Positions 1 to 7,579 of a DNA stretch of 64,000 nucleotides are shown here, piece by piece. The DNA is taken from positions 7,030,001 to 7,094,000 of the forward strand of contig NZ_JASTLC010000001.1 of NCBI RefSeq assembly GCF_030499575.1. Reading direction: 5' to 3'. Both the position numbers and the translations under genes were made by a program. This stretch comes from Streptomyces sp. DG2A-72. Lineage in GTDB: Bacteria > Actinomycetota > Actinomycetes > Streptomycetales > Streptomycetaceae. The first letter of the stretch is position 1, and every line of letters starts with the position of its first letter. The notes below the pieces were generated by a model. It did not search any database. It was not told where the DNA came from and saw only the letters and a list, made by a program, of their open reading frames with translations.

Positions 1-519
1 GACTGGGAGTACGAGATCGAAGCAGAAGATCCCCACGCGGTGCGAGACAACGGCTTCGTCCCAGGGCGCTCGACTGCTGACCGGCACAAGCCCGATTCCT
101 GGGGGAACACCAATCGCGCCGGGCTGTTCGAGCTCTCAGCACCACGAGATCTCGTCCGTCTCCTCCATGCAGTCCTGCTGGACGCAACCGCAGAGATCAC
201 CCTCTTCGGTGTTGCCCCCGGCATCGACCGTCGGGCGGCTCTTGTCGCTTCGTTGTGCGGCTCCGCGCGACCGAGCCTGCCCTCGGTCCTCAGGGATGCG
301 GATGTCTTCGTCGACCTGACGATTGGCTCCGACGTCGGCTACTACGATGCGATCACGGTCGCTTCTCTCGCTGACCTCCAATTGCGGATTGACACCTTGG
401 CGATCGACTTCGCACAGCGGATCGAGGCCTACGAGAGTCGCCTCGACGATCTGTCTGACATGACGGCGTTCCTACGTGCCGTCCATGAGCTCGCCGGGAT
501 CACGTTGGACGTGCCCTGA
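1..519 (+). CDS. Hypothetical protein, 3' part (gene runs off the left edge)
   Basis: The frame is open from base 1 (first residues Asp-Trp-Glu-Tyr-Glu) to a TGA at 517-519, so the true start lies outside the window. About 172 residues are visible. They are soluble, with a run of alternating hydrophobic stretches and an acidic C-terminal half, and no motif that I recognise. A GTG at 40 could serve as a start, but the frame upstream is equally protein-like. It lies on the side of the tRNA remnant that should be original chromosome, so it is probably a core gene rather than element cargo. Confidence 0.6.
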   Translation, partial: DWEYEIEAEDPHAVRDNGFVPGRSTADRHKPDSWGNTNRAGLFELSAPRDLVRLLHAVLLDATAEITLFGVAPGIDRRAALVASLCGSARPSLPSVLRDADVFVDLTIGSDVGYYDAITVASLADLQLRIDTLAIDFAQRIEAYESRLDDLSDMTAFLRAVHELAGITLDVP

Positions 520-610
520 CCTGTGGAAAGGAGCGCCAAGATCATTACGTGGTCATTACGTGATCATTGTCATGGCGCTGCATTCGACCGCATCCGCCTG
601 CACATACGCG

Positions 611-650
611 AAGACCCCGCACTCAGCTAACGCGCTGATGGCGGGGTCTT
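611..650 (-). terminator. Hairpin terminator of the tRNA-Arg locus
   Basis: A perfect 10-base stem (AAGACCCCGC at 611-620 pairing with GCGGGGTCTT at 641-650) closes a 20-base loop that can itself pair in part. It sits 20-60 bases beyond the 3' end of the minus-strand tRNA remnant, where the native tRNA terminator would be. On the plus strand it is followed by a short T run, so it may also end the gene at 1-519. Confidence 0.6.
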
Positions 651-668
651 TGGGCACCTAATCCAAGG

Positions 669-714
669 TGCCCCCGGCAGGATTCGAACCTGCGCACACG
701 GCTCCGGAGGCCGT
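669..714 (-). tRNA. tRNA-Arg(CCG), 3' part only; probable attachment site
   Basis: Read on the minus strand, this gives a 5-bp anticodon stem with loop CTCCGGA (anticodon CCG), a 4-base variable region, a perfect 5-bp T stem with loop TTCGAAT, the acceptor 3' strand CGGGGGC and discriminator A. The D arm and the 5' acceptor strand (expected GCCCCCG) are absent: upstream of the anticodon stem the sequence is unrelated to a tRNA. Tyrosine-recombinase elements that integrate in tRNA genes leave such a 3' fragment at the end far from the restored tRNA. I therefore read it as the att site marking the element boundary. No second copy was seen in the window. Confidence 0.65.
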
Positions 715-943
715 TGGCTTTAGCGCCGTCTTCGCAGGTCAGCCGCCTATCTGACGGCTCGTTAGGGGCGTTGGCCCACAAATGGCCCACGAAGCAGAAA
801 TGCCTTGCATTGTCGCTAGTGTCCCGTTTGCTGTGTCGCGATGTCCTGCGGGTGCCTCCTTGAGATGATCCCGCGATCCAGCTGGAAATAATCCAGCAGT
901 CTCTGATGTTGCCCCTCGGCCACCGCAACATCGAGGAGGGAAG

Positions 944-1840
944 GTGTCGGGTCTGAGGCTGTTCAGCACCACGAGCGGCGTGACCGAGGTTATGCCGCGT
1001 CTCGCTGAGGTCGAGGCAGAGGTGCAGGACCTCATCGAGGCGAACATGCAGGCGATGCTCGGGGTGCGGTTCCTGGCGAGCGAGTACAGCACCGGGCCCG
1101 TCCATGGCGGCCGGATCGACTCGCTGGGCATCGACGAGAACGGCGCGCCGGTGGTCGTGGAATTCAAGCGCGGCACCGATGCCGGGGTGATTCATCAGGG
1201 CCTCTACTACATGTCCTGGCTGATGGATCACAAGGCGGAGTTCCGGCACCTGGTCCGCGACCGGCTCGGGGCCGCAGTCGCGGCCCAGGTGCTCTGGAGC
1301 GCACCCAGGCTGATCTGCGTAGCCGGCGACTTCACCCGATACGACGTGCACGCCGTACGCGAGCACCGGCGCAGCATCGACCTGGTCCGCTACCGCTTCT
1401 TCGGCACCGAACACATCGGCCTTGAGACAGTCGCTTCGGTCTCTGGTCGGCCGGTCGGCCCTGGCGCATGCCGGCGTCGCCCCGCGGCTGAAGCGCTGGG
1501 TAGCACACGGGCGGGCGCGGACAAGGCCATGGCTGAGCTAACTGCGTCGGTCGACGAGGTTCTGCTCGGGCTCGGTGACGACATCACCAAGGTTGAGAAC
1601 AGGACCTATCTGGCGTACCAGCGTCTGCGGAACTTCGCCTGCGTCTGCCCGCCCCGGCAGACCAAGCTCCTCGTCTACCTCAAGGCCGACCCGAAGGAGG
1701 TCGACCTCGTCCCCGGGTTCACCCGGGACGTGACAGGACTTGGCCACCACGGCACCGGCGATCTAGAGGTGCAGCTGCGCACGGAGCGGGACCTGGAGCG
1801 AGCCCAGGACCTGTTCCGCCTCAGCTACGCCGTGGCGTAG
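944..1840 (+). CDS. DUF5655-type protein with N-terminal PD-(D/E)XK nuclease-like domain
   Basis: GTG start preceded by GAGGAGGGA. The N-terminal part (roughly residues 15-120) resembles the NucS/DUF91-like restriction-endonuclease fold: an Ile-Asp-Ser-Leu-Gly-Ile-Asp strand followed by a Val-Val-Val-Glu-Phe-Lys strand, giving the D...ExK catalytic pattern, then a GlyLeuTyrTyr-containing helix. The C-terminal about 90 residues look like the DUF5655 domain (Thr-Tyr-Leu-Ala-Tyr-Gln, then Leu-Leu-Val-Tyr-Leu-Lys). The middle stretch (about 165-195) is Arg/Pro/Gly rich and less conserved-looking, so a local frame disturbance is possible. It is the first gene inside the tRNA boundary. A role in DNA cleavage or defence is inferred from the fold and place, not shown. 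Confidence 0.65.
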   Translation: MSGLRLFSTTSGVTEVMPRLAEVEAEVQDLIEANMQAMLGVRFLASEYSTGPVHGGRIDSLGIDENGAPVVVEFKRGTDAGVIHQGLYYMSWLMDHKAEFRHLVRDRLGAAVAAQVLWSAPRLICVAGDFTRYDVHAVREHRRSIDLVRYRFFGTEHIGLETVASVSGRPVGPGACRRRPAAEALGSTRAGADKAMAELTASVDEVLLGLGDDITKVENRTYLAYQRLRNFACVCPPRQTKLLVYLKADPKEVDLVPGFTRDVTGLGHHGTGDLEVQLRTERDLERAQDLFRLSYAVA

Positions 1841-2175
1841 CAGAGGTTCGGCTGATGCGTCTGCGCGGAGCGTGGACGGACCGGGCGGGGAGTGAAGTTG
1901 TGGATTGCGGTCGTCTCAGTGCCTCTCGACAGGAGCGGGTGGGAAGTGGCGGTGGACTACTAATGGTGCGGAGGATCCCCGGTTTCGCTAACCGGGGATT
2001 CCGTGCTACATGGCGGCGCGCCTAATCCCCGGCTGCTGTGTCGTAGCGTCCCGGCCTCAGGTAGGGGCAGGCCGATGGGCTCCGCGCGATGCACGGTCAA
2101 CACTGTGAGCGGGTTGCTCGCTCGGACGGTGCCTGTTCCTGTTTTACCGGCGGGAGTGTCGGTAGTGTCCGAGGC
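1841..2175. other. Intergenic region with a repeated hairpin
   Basis: No coding sequence that I trust. The main feature is the inverted repeat at 1975-1999, which recurs at 52284-52308. The stretch probably also holds the promoter of the gene at 2176. Confidence 0.4.
1975..1999. repeat. Hairpin repeat, copy 1 (partner at 52284-52308)
   Basis: ATCCCCGGTT and AACCGGGGAT form a perfect 10-bp stem around the loop TCGCT. The 9 bases upstream (CGGAGG... context) and an AATG further upstream are shared with the copy at 52284-52308, whose loop is TCGGT. About 38 bases match with few differences although the copies are 50 kb apart. It could be a recombinase or regulator site of the element, or a terminator shared by descent. 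Confidence 0.6.
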
Positions 2176-2877
2176 ATGGCCTACACCCCTCGCCGTCCGG
2201 TCGCAGATCTTCCCTTTGACGCGCAGGACATCATGCTGCGGTACAGCCACAGCCACCCCGCTGTCCCCTTCGAGTTCGAGGACACGCTAGAGGTCTGGCC
2301 CGTCGAGATCAGCCGCTATCATGGCGAGGACGACTGCCCGCGGTGCCGGGAAGACGGGACGTGTGAGTTCTCCGAGACCGGCATTCCGATCGGTGACATG
2401 TCCTTCGTACGGATTCGCAGCTACACAAAGGATTCCGGTTGGGAAGCGGCGGACTCCTACACCGGAGACATCGAGAAGGTCGTCTCAGTGTGCACGGAGC
2501 CTGAATATGCCATGACCCCAGGGCTGCACTGGTCTCCGGAATTCCAGGAGATGGTCGAAGGGGTGGGGGATCTCCTGATTATGGATCGAGTCCGGCTGAA
2601 TGCCGAGTTCCGCGGATTCGGGATCGGGGCTCTGGTTGCCGCGGAGGCCATCCGCCGCCTGTCGCCAGGGTGCGCCGCAGTGGCTTGCGAGCCCGCCCCG
2701 GCTGAAGGGGAATTCGATGATGACGAGCCCGGATTCGCTAAGGCGCAGGCCAGGATCGCCGAGGTGTGGGAGTCGATCGGCCTCCGCACTTTCAAGGACG
2801 GTATCTACCTGCTCGACACCAGCCTGCAGCATCCCATCGACTGCCGGGAGCGCTGGCAGAGGTACTTCGGGCGATAA
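2176..2877 (+). CDS. GNAT-like acetyltransferase domain protein
   Basis: About 233 residues. I chose the ATG at 2176 because the earlier in-frame GTG/ATG codons run through low-complexity, repeat-containing leader sequence. Residues about 135-165 (Leu-Leu-Ile-Met-Asp then Arg-Leu-Asn-Ala-Glu-Phe-Arg-Gly-Phe-Gly-Ile-Gly-Ala-Leu) carry the acetyl-CoA-binding pattern R-x-x-G-x-G of GNAT enzymes. A Cys-Pro-Arg-Cys and a third Cys near residues 50-60 might bind metal. Substrate unknown. It stands alone between the 1975 hairpin and the HAD/Nudix scar; stand-alone GNATs are common in Streptomyces islands. Confidence 0.6.
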   Translation: MAYTPRRPVADLPFDAQDIMLRYSHSHPAVPFEFEDTLEVWPVEISRYHGEDDCPRCREDGTCEFSETGIPIGDMSFVRIRSYTKDSGWEAADSYTGDIEKVVSVCTEPEYAMTPGLHWSPEFQEMVEGVGDLLIMDRVRLNAEFRGFGIGALVAAEAIRRLSPGCAAVACEPAPAEGEFDDDEPGFAKAQARIAEVWESIGLRTFKDGIYLLDTSLQHPIDCRERWQRYFGR

Positions 2878-3037
2878 GGCTTGGCCGCCAGCGCATCATG
2901 ACGAGTGTTGTAGGTGTATCGATTCCGCTGCGTGACGGACTGATCTGCCAGGCTTAGTTGACCCATCTTGAGATCACACCGATGCGGCCCGAAAACCCAA
3001 GTGCCCGGAGGCCGTGGCTCGTGATCTACTGCCGATC

Positions 3038-3541
3038 ATGCCGTTGCTGATGTTGGATCTCGACAACACCTTGGTCGATCGCGATGCTGCATTCCGGGCC
3101 GCAGCGACAGCGCTCCTGGCGGAGCACGCGCTGCCTGAAACCGACATCGAATGGCTGATGGCTCTCGACGCGAGCGGCTACACGCCCAAGCCGGCTGTCG
3201 CCGAGGCCATGGCGGACCGCTACGGGGCGGCGCCTCCCGTGAGTGCTATCCGGACGCTTCTCGACCGTGGCGCGGCTGATCGCGTCGTACTGGCTGAGAC
3301 CACCCGCGAAGCGCTCACCACGACGCTCGCCAATGGCTGGACCTGCGTGATCGTCACCAATGGCCGCGTTGTCCAACAGGAATCGAAGATCCGCAACACT
3401 GGCCTGGACCGGCTGGTCCAGGGCTGGGTGATCTCCGAGGGCATTGGTTGCAGGGGCCACCCCCGGCGGCGCCCTGGAGGCAGGGGAGGACCACGCTGCT
3501 GCCGCGCTCCGCGAACTGCGCGAAGAACTCGGCGTCGATGA
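3038..3541 (+). pseudogene. HAD-family hydrolase, truncated at the 3' end
   Basis: The start at 3038 (Met-Pro-Leu-Leu) leads straight into HAD motif I, Asp-Leu-Asp-Asn-Thr, and a helical cap. Motif II appears as Val-Thr-Asn-Gly about residue 105, followed by a Lys-containing stretch. Homology-like sequence ends near 3440 at Ile-Ser-Glu-Gly-Ile-Gly, before motifs III and IV (Lys and the Asp pair). The frame then runs through Arg/Pro-rich nonsense that is the shadow of the Nudix fragment. The catalytic C-terminal part is missing, so this is best read as a fragment produced by a deletion that joined it to the next gene. Confidence 0.6.
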
Positions 3542-3824
3542 AAAGAACGTCGCGCTAGGCACGCAGCTGGCCCAGCGCAGCCAGGAGCAAACCGTCGGCG
3601 GGCGGGTAGTCCGGCAGGTTGAGCGGTACTTTCTAGCCCACCTTGAGCCCGCGGATGCCGACCCTGCCCGAGCCACTCAGCCCGACAACATCCAGGCCCA
3701 CCGCTGGTGGACGCTGCAAGAACTGCGGGAGACGCCGGAGACGATCTATCCCGACGGCCTCCTCAGCCTGATTGCCGGGCTACTCGCCAACGGCGTGCCC
3801 AAGTGCCCCATCACCCTGCGCTGA
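3444..3824 (+). pseudogene. Nudix hydrolase, truncated at the 5' end
   Basis: The Nudix box is complete near the N terminus: Gly-x5-Glu-x7-Arg-Glu-Leu-x-Glu-Glu-x-Gly-Val at about residues 7-30 of the frame. Strands with Arg-Gln-Val-Glu-Arg-Tyr-Phe-Leu and His-Arg-Trp-Trp follow, as in Nudix folds. The usual 40-50 residues ahead of the box are absent, and the frame begins inside the end of the HAD fragment with only a TTG as a start. The two fragments therefore look like one deletion scar. It might still be translated, but a Nudix fold without its first strands is unlikely to work. Confidence 0.55.
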
Positions 3825-4081
3825 AGCGAGCGGCACACCTCTTCGGAGATCCGGGTCACCTGCGCGGCAGTCGCGCCCTCCTGCTGGCTTCAGGCGTAAC
3901 TCGGGCAGACCCTCGGCGTCGTCACCTGGACGACCCGCCACGCCCGCAATCGTCACGAGAGCAGCGTCACCCGAGGTCAGCAGGGAGGCGCGACTCCGCG
4001 TAAGCCGGGTCGCCGGATCGGGTGTCAGTTAAGGTTCGGTGCTGTCGCATGCTGGCCTGTCCGTGGAATCAGGGGACGCCG

Positions 4082-5524
4082 ATGACACAGCAGCTGTGGA
4101 GCAGCCAGAGGCATCAGACCGCGATCGGCCGAGTCGGCCTCTCGCTGCCGGCTCGTCGCGCCGTCGGCGACCTCCAGCTGGAACCCGACACGGGAGTACT
4201 GGACTACGGGTGCGGACGTGGCGGCGATGTACGGGCACTGCAGCACCTCGGCCTCGATGCCGCGGGGTGGGACCCGGTCCACTTCCCGGACGGGCGGCGT
4301 GAGCCGGCCGAGGTGGTCCTTCTCACCTACGTCCTGAACGTCATTGAGGATCCCGCCGAACGACGCGAGACGCTCCTACGAGCCTGGGACCTCGCTAAAT
4401 CGGTGCTGGTCGTGTCCGCGCGGCTGAGGTGGGAGCGCAACCAGATCAAAGGCGCGGAGTACGGCGACGGCATTCTCACGCAGCGCCGCACCTTCCAGCG
4501 CCTGTACGCCGCTGGCGAGCTGCGCGACTACGTCGAGGAGGCCACCGGCGTCCGCTGCGTGTCGGCGGCGCCCGGCATCGTTTACGCGTTCAAGGACGAT
4601 GTGGCCCGCCTGAGTTACCTCGCCCGACAGGTCGCTCCTGACGGGGGGTGGCTGGCGTCCGAGGACACCGCCTCGGCGATCACCTCGGTCGTCGATCATC
4701 TCGAACAGCGCGGCAGGATGCCTCAGCTGGAGGAAATGCCGCAGCCCATCATCAGCCTCCTTGGCCACCTGCGCCCCGCTGAACTCAAGCGCCTTGCCGA
4801 GCAGGAAGCCGACCCCGCGAAGGTAGAACGAAGCGCCGAGCGCGGAGCCCTCGACACACTGCAGTTCCTCGCGCTGGAGCTGTTTCACGGCCGAGGCCCG
4901 GTCAGCAGTCTGCCCCTGCCAGTTCAACTGGACATCCGTGCCTTCTTCCCGTCGTACACCGAGGCGTGCCACCGAGCGGATCGGCTGCTGTTCAAACTGC
5001 GCGACGACGCCTACGTCCGCCGGGCGATGAACGGATCGATCGCCGGCAAGTTCACCGCGACCGCCCTGTACGTTCACCGCCGCGCACTCCATCGGATCCC
5101 GGCCGTGCTGCGCCTGTACGAGCAGTGCGCGAGCATTGCCGCTGGCCGTCCTGGCGAGTGGTCTGTCGTCAAGCTCCGCCATCAGGGCCGCGGGGTCAGC
5201 TGGCTCGACTATCCCGAGTTCGACGCGGATCCCCACCCGCGAATCGCGGCCTCGTACGCCGTCGACCTGAAGACCCTCAAGTCCTCCTTCACCTCGTACG
5301 CGGACTCCACCAACCGTCCCCTGCTGCACCGCAAGCACGAGTTCCTTGCCGAGGATGATCCCGACGCACCCAAGTACCGGAGGCTCACGGACGCCGAGGT
5401 CCGCGCCGGTCTTTACGAGAGCCCGCACCTGATCGGCACAGAAGAGGGATGGGAGCGCGAACTCGTTCGCTGCGAGCGGGAGTTGCGAGGCCACAGGCTC
5501 GTACGGCGCACCACCAGCACCTGA
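4082..5524 (+). CDS. DNA phosphorothioation-associated putative methyltransferase
   Basis: 480 residues from the ATG at 4082. An in-frame start at 4022 adds only a 20-residue Cys-rich leader. The opening (Ile-Gly-Arg-Val-Gly-Leu-Ser-Leu-Pro-Ala-Arg) and the SAM-binding motif Val-Leu-Asp-Tyr-Gly-Cys-Gly-Arg-Gly at residues 45-55 match the family known from gene neighbourhoods of dnd clusters (the TIGR04096 type). Asn-Val-Ile-Glu-Asp-Pro-Ala-Glu-Arg and Gly-Asp-Gly-Ile-Leu-Thr-Arg/Gln follow as in that family. The biochemical role and methyl acceptor are not known. Its presence in the same island as an Ssp-like operon supports a PT link, though it sits 9 kb away on its own. Confidence 0.8.
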   Translation: MTQQLWSSQRHQTAIGRVGLSLPARRAVGDLQLEPDTGVLDYGCGRGGDVRALQHLGLDAAGWDPVHFPDGRREPAEVVLLTYVLNVIEDPAERRETLLRAWDLAKSVLVVSARLRWERNQIKGAEYGDGILTQRRTFQRLYAAGELRDYVEEATGVRCVSAAPGIVYAFKDDVARLSYLARQVAPDGGWLASEDTASAITSVVDHLEQRGRMPQLEEMPQPIISLLGHLRPAELKRLAEQEADPAKVERSAERGALDTLQFLALELFHGRGPVSSLPLPVQLDIRAFFPSYTEACHRADRLLFKLRDDAYVRRAMNGSIAGKFTATALYVHRRALHRIPAVLRLYEQCASIAAGRPGEWSVVKLRHQGRGVSWLDYPEFDADPHPRIAASYAVDLKTLKSSFTSYADSTNRPLLHRKHEFLAEDDPDAPKYRRLTDAEVRAGLYESPHLIGTEEGWERELVRCERELRGHRLVRRTTST

Positions 5525-5583
5525 GCCTCGCTCCGGCTCTCGGCACCGCAGTGATTGTCAGTGCCGTGTGCCACGCTCCACCC

Positions 5584-6435
5584 ATGACCACCACCCGGAT
5601 GGAGGGCTCCTGCCTGCCCTCATACCGAACGCTGTCCACCCTCGCGCTGTCCGAGCCCGAGGACCATGTCCGTGAACTCACCGACTGGGTGGAGCATGCC
5701 TCCGCCGTCACAGGAACCCCCGGGGCGCAGAACGGCTGGGACACGGCCTACAAGTGGCTGCGTCTCGCCCAGGGCCTTCGCACGGTGACGTTCGACATGT
5801 CCTACGACGACGGCGGCATGTGCTCAGCGGGCCTCGACTTCGACGCCGTCTGGACCGAGATGATGGAGGAGTGGCAGCAGCACCAGGTCCGTCTCGGCTA
5901 CCTGCGCGCAGCACTCGAAGGATTCGTCCGGCTGCTGTACCCGGACACCGCGGAGCCTGGTCTGGCGGTGGAGGCCGCTGAGCAGCAGTTGCAACACCAC
6001 GCCGACGCGTGGCCGGTGCGCGCGCATGCGGTCGCCGACCATTTGCGGACGCATGCCTCGGACGGCGTGCCGGGCGCTGGCCCCTCGGTGGCGGCAGCGG
6101 TGACCCAGGCGATTGGCCTGCACGAGATGGCCGTCCGGGGCCGCGCCGCCATCCCCGAGCCGGGAAGCGACGATGACGGAAAGGTCTTTCCCACCGGACA
6201 CGCCGAGGTCTGTGCGGCCAAGGAAGCCTCCACGGTACTGCTGCTGGGGATCCAGCTGTTGATGACCGCGGCGGTGAAGGAAAACCGCGTCGCTGTCTTC
6301 GACGACAAGTACCTCCTCGACGGCATGTGGATTCCCGACTCCGCAGGCGGCAGCCGATGGGTGGACGAAGAAATGCCCTACGGCGAGTACCTCGCCGTTC
6401 TCCACCTCCAGCCCGGCGAGCCGCCCGAGCTCTGA
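5584..6435 (+). CDS. Hypothetical protein
   Basis: 283 residues from the ATG at 5584. The longer frame from 5449 overlaps the methyltransferase and reads as its shadow. Composition is acidic and mostly helical, with Trp-rich patches (Trp-Asp-Thr-Ala-Tyr-Lys-Trp, Trp-Thr-Glu-Met-Met-Glu-Glu-Trp) and no catalytic signature that I recognise. It follows the methyltransferase by 59 bases on the same strand, so co-transcription is possible. A long stem-loop at 6487-6531 closes the unit. Confidence 0.65.
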   Translation: MTTTRMEGSCLPSYRTLSTLALSEPEDHVRELTDWVEHASAVTGTPGAQNGWDTAYKWLRLAQGLRTVTFDMSYDDGGMCSAGLDFDAVWTEMMEEWQQHQVRLGYLRAALEGFVRLLYPDTAEPGLAVEAAEQQLQHHADAWPVRAHAVADHLRTHASDGVPGAGPSVAAAVTQAIGLHEMAVRGRAAIPEPGSDDDGKVFPTGHAEVCAAKEASTVLLLGIQLLMTAAVKENRVAVFDDKYLLDGMWIPDSAGGSRWVDEEMPYGEYLAVLHLQPGEPPEL

Positions 6436-6486
6436 TTCCGCGACCAGCAGCGCCCTGCGACGGCCACGTCGGCAGCCTAGAGGCAA

Positions 6487-6531
6487 ACGACGGGTGGGCC
6501 CGACGCCAATGGCTTCGGGTCCACCCGTCGT
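6487..6531. terminator. Bidirectional terminator between convergent genes
   Basis: ACGACGGGTGG at 6487-6497 pairs perfectly with CCACCCGTCGT at 6521-6531, and the inner bases extend the stem to about 17 pairs with one G-U. It lies between the stop codons of the plus-strand gene ending 6435 and the minus-strand gene ending 6549. Confidence 0.7.
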
Positions 6532-6548
6532 GGCCTGCTCGGCAGGTA

Positions 6549-7349
6549 TCAGGTCATGCACCAGCCGGAGTCGCATGCCCCGTCACCCTCATCGGCTTCG
6601 CCTTCCCCCGGGCTCTCATCGGGGATGGCTTGAGTGAGCGGGATCCCGTACCGCGTGAGATAGACGTCATCCCGGCCGAGCGCCGCCCGTCGGCGGTTGA
6701 TCGTCTCCTCCAGCCGGACCGACTGTGCGAACAATTCGGGCTCGTGGCGACGCTGGTGGCGCCAGGCGTCGACGGTGCGGAAGGGGCAGAAGAAGCAGGA
6801 GCTCTTGGGTGGTACCGGCAGGCCGGCCTCGGTGATGATGCGCTCGCAGTCGTCTCGGCGCAGCCCGAGGTCGAGGAGGGGGTACTCGATGACCTCGTGG
6901 GCTTCCTTCCGCCGACGGTTGGCGCGATGGATTTCGTCGAGCGAAATGCCGATGCCGACCGCCGCCGGTGCCTTCGCGGTGGCGCCATGCTCCCGAAGCC
7001 ACCGCCCGACCACCTTGATCTTGAAGTCTGCGGTGCAGTTGCGGCGGCCAGGAGCGCCGTTGGCCATACGGACCGGGATGGGGATCGACCGAGTATCCGG
7101 CCGGTTCAGCCGCTGCATGAGGGTTTCCGTGGCCCCGTCACGGCGGCGTCGCTTGAGCTCGTAGATGTGCAGTCCCGCACGCTCGGCGTAAGGGATGGCG
7201 ATCTCGCGAACGTACGCGAGGGTCGCCGGGTGCTCGCTGTCGTCCCCGACATTGGCGAAGAGGAAGGTGGAGAAGTCGATCTCGCGCTGGGCGGCTAGCA
7301 CCAGCAGCGCGGTCGACTGGACGCCGCCTCCGTAGGAGATGACCCTCAT
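6549..7349 (-). CDS. PAPS-reductase-like PP-loop protein (copy 2 of 3 in the window)
   Basis: 266 residues from the ATG at 7349, which begins Met-Arg-Val-Ile-Ser-Tyr-Gly-Gly-Gly-Val-Gln-Ser: the PP-loop (SGGxxS type) that binds ATP in PAPS reductases and ATP pyrophosphatases. Later Cys residues (Arg-Asn-Cys-Thr-Ala-Asp-Phe-Lys, then Ser-Ser-Cys-Phe-Phe-Cys-Pro-Phe) match the pattern in DndC/SspD relatives and in phage PAPS-reductase-like proteins. The tail Cys-Asp-Ser-Gly-Trp-Cys-Met-Thr is characteristic. It is shorter than DndC and stands alone, so it may act in PT chemistry or another nucleotide or sulfur modification. A 9-bp inverted repeat upstream (7454-7504) may control it. Confidence 0.75.
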   Translation of the reverse strand: MRVISYGGGVQSTALLVLAAQREIDFSTFLFANVGDDSEHPATLAYVREIAIPYAERAGLHIYELKRRRRDGATETLMQRLNRPDTRSIPIPVRMANGAPGRRNCTADFKIKVVGRWLREHGATAKAPAAVGIGISLDEIHRANRRRKEAHEVIEYPLLDLGLRRDDCERIITEAGLPVPPKSSCFFCPFRTVDAWRHQRRHEPELFAQSVRLEETINRRRAALGRDDVYLTRYGIPLTQAIPDESPGEGEADEGDGACDSGWCMT

Positions 7350-7453
7350 CGGGTATTCACTTGACTGGTGAGCGGCCAGGTCGAGGACGGCCCGTGGGCC
7401 CGTTTCCGTCGGGTTGTCGTGGTGGGCTCCGGGGGTGCGTGACAAGATCGGCA

Positions 7454-7504
7454 TGTGAGAGACAGTATGGATGAAGCATCGACGTATCAAGTGTTTCTCT
7501 CACA
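7454..7504. promoter_or_regulatory. Inverted repeat upstream of the PAPS-reductase-like gene
   Basis: TGTGAGAGA (7454-7462) and TCTCTCACA (7496-7504) are perfect inverted copies 33 bases apart, about 100 bases upstream of the start at 7349. The arrangement suits a dimeric regulator or a looped operator. No function is shown. Confidence 0.3.
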
Positions 7505-7579
7505 GCTGTCGGCGAACACTGCTTAGCTAGGCGGCATAGCGTCCTGGGGATCCGTCCCAGTCAGGTAGGGAGAGGCCGA

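Larger units (their letters stand above)
520..943. other. Non-coding junction: repeats, terminator and tRNA remnant
   Basis: No convincing gene. It holds two direct copies of TCATTACGTG at 542-551 and 553-562 (11-base spacing, one helical turn), a strong hairpin at 611-650 and the tRNA-Arg 3' remnant at 669-714. Open frames that cross this stretch on the minus strand are tRNA read-through and antisense to the gene at 944. Confidence 0.5.

Noticed and set aside
669..760. A complete tRNA-Arg gene
   Set aside because: No sequence complementary to the acceptor 3' strand and no D arm occurs at the right distance upstream of the anticodon stem.
623..1414. Minus-strand open frame of 263 codons across the tRNA remnant
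   Set aside because: It is antisense to the DUF5655-type gene and reads straight through the tRNA arms; composition is Arg/Pro/Gly-rich without any domain.
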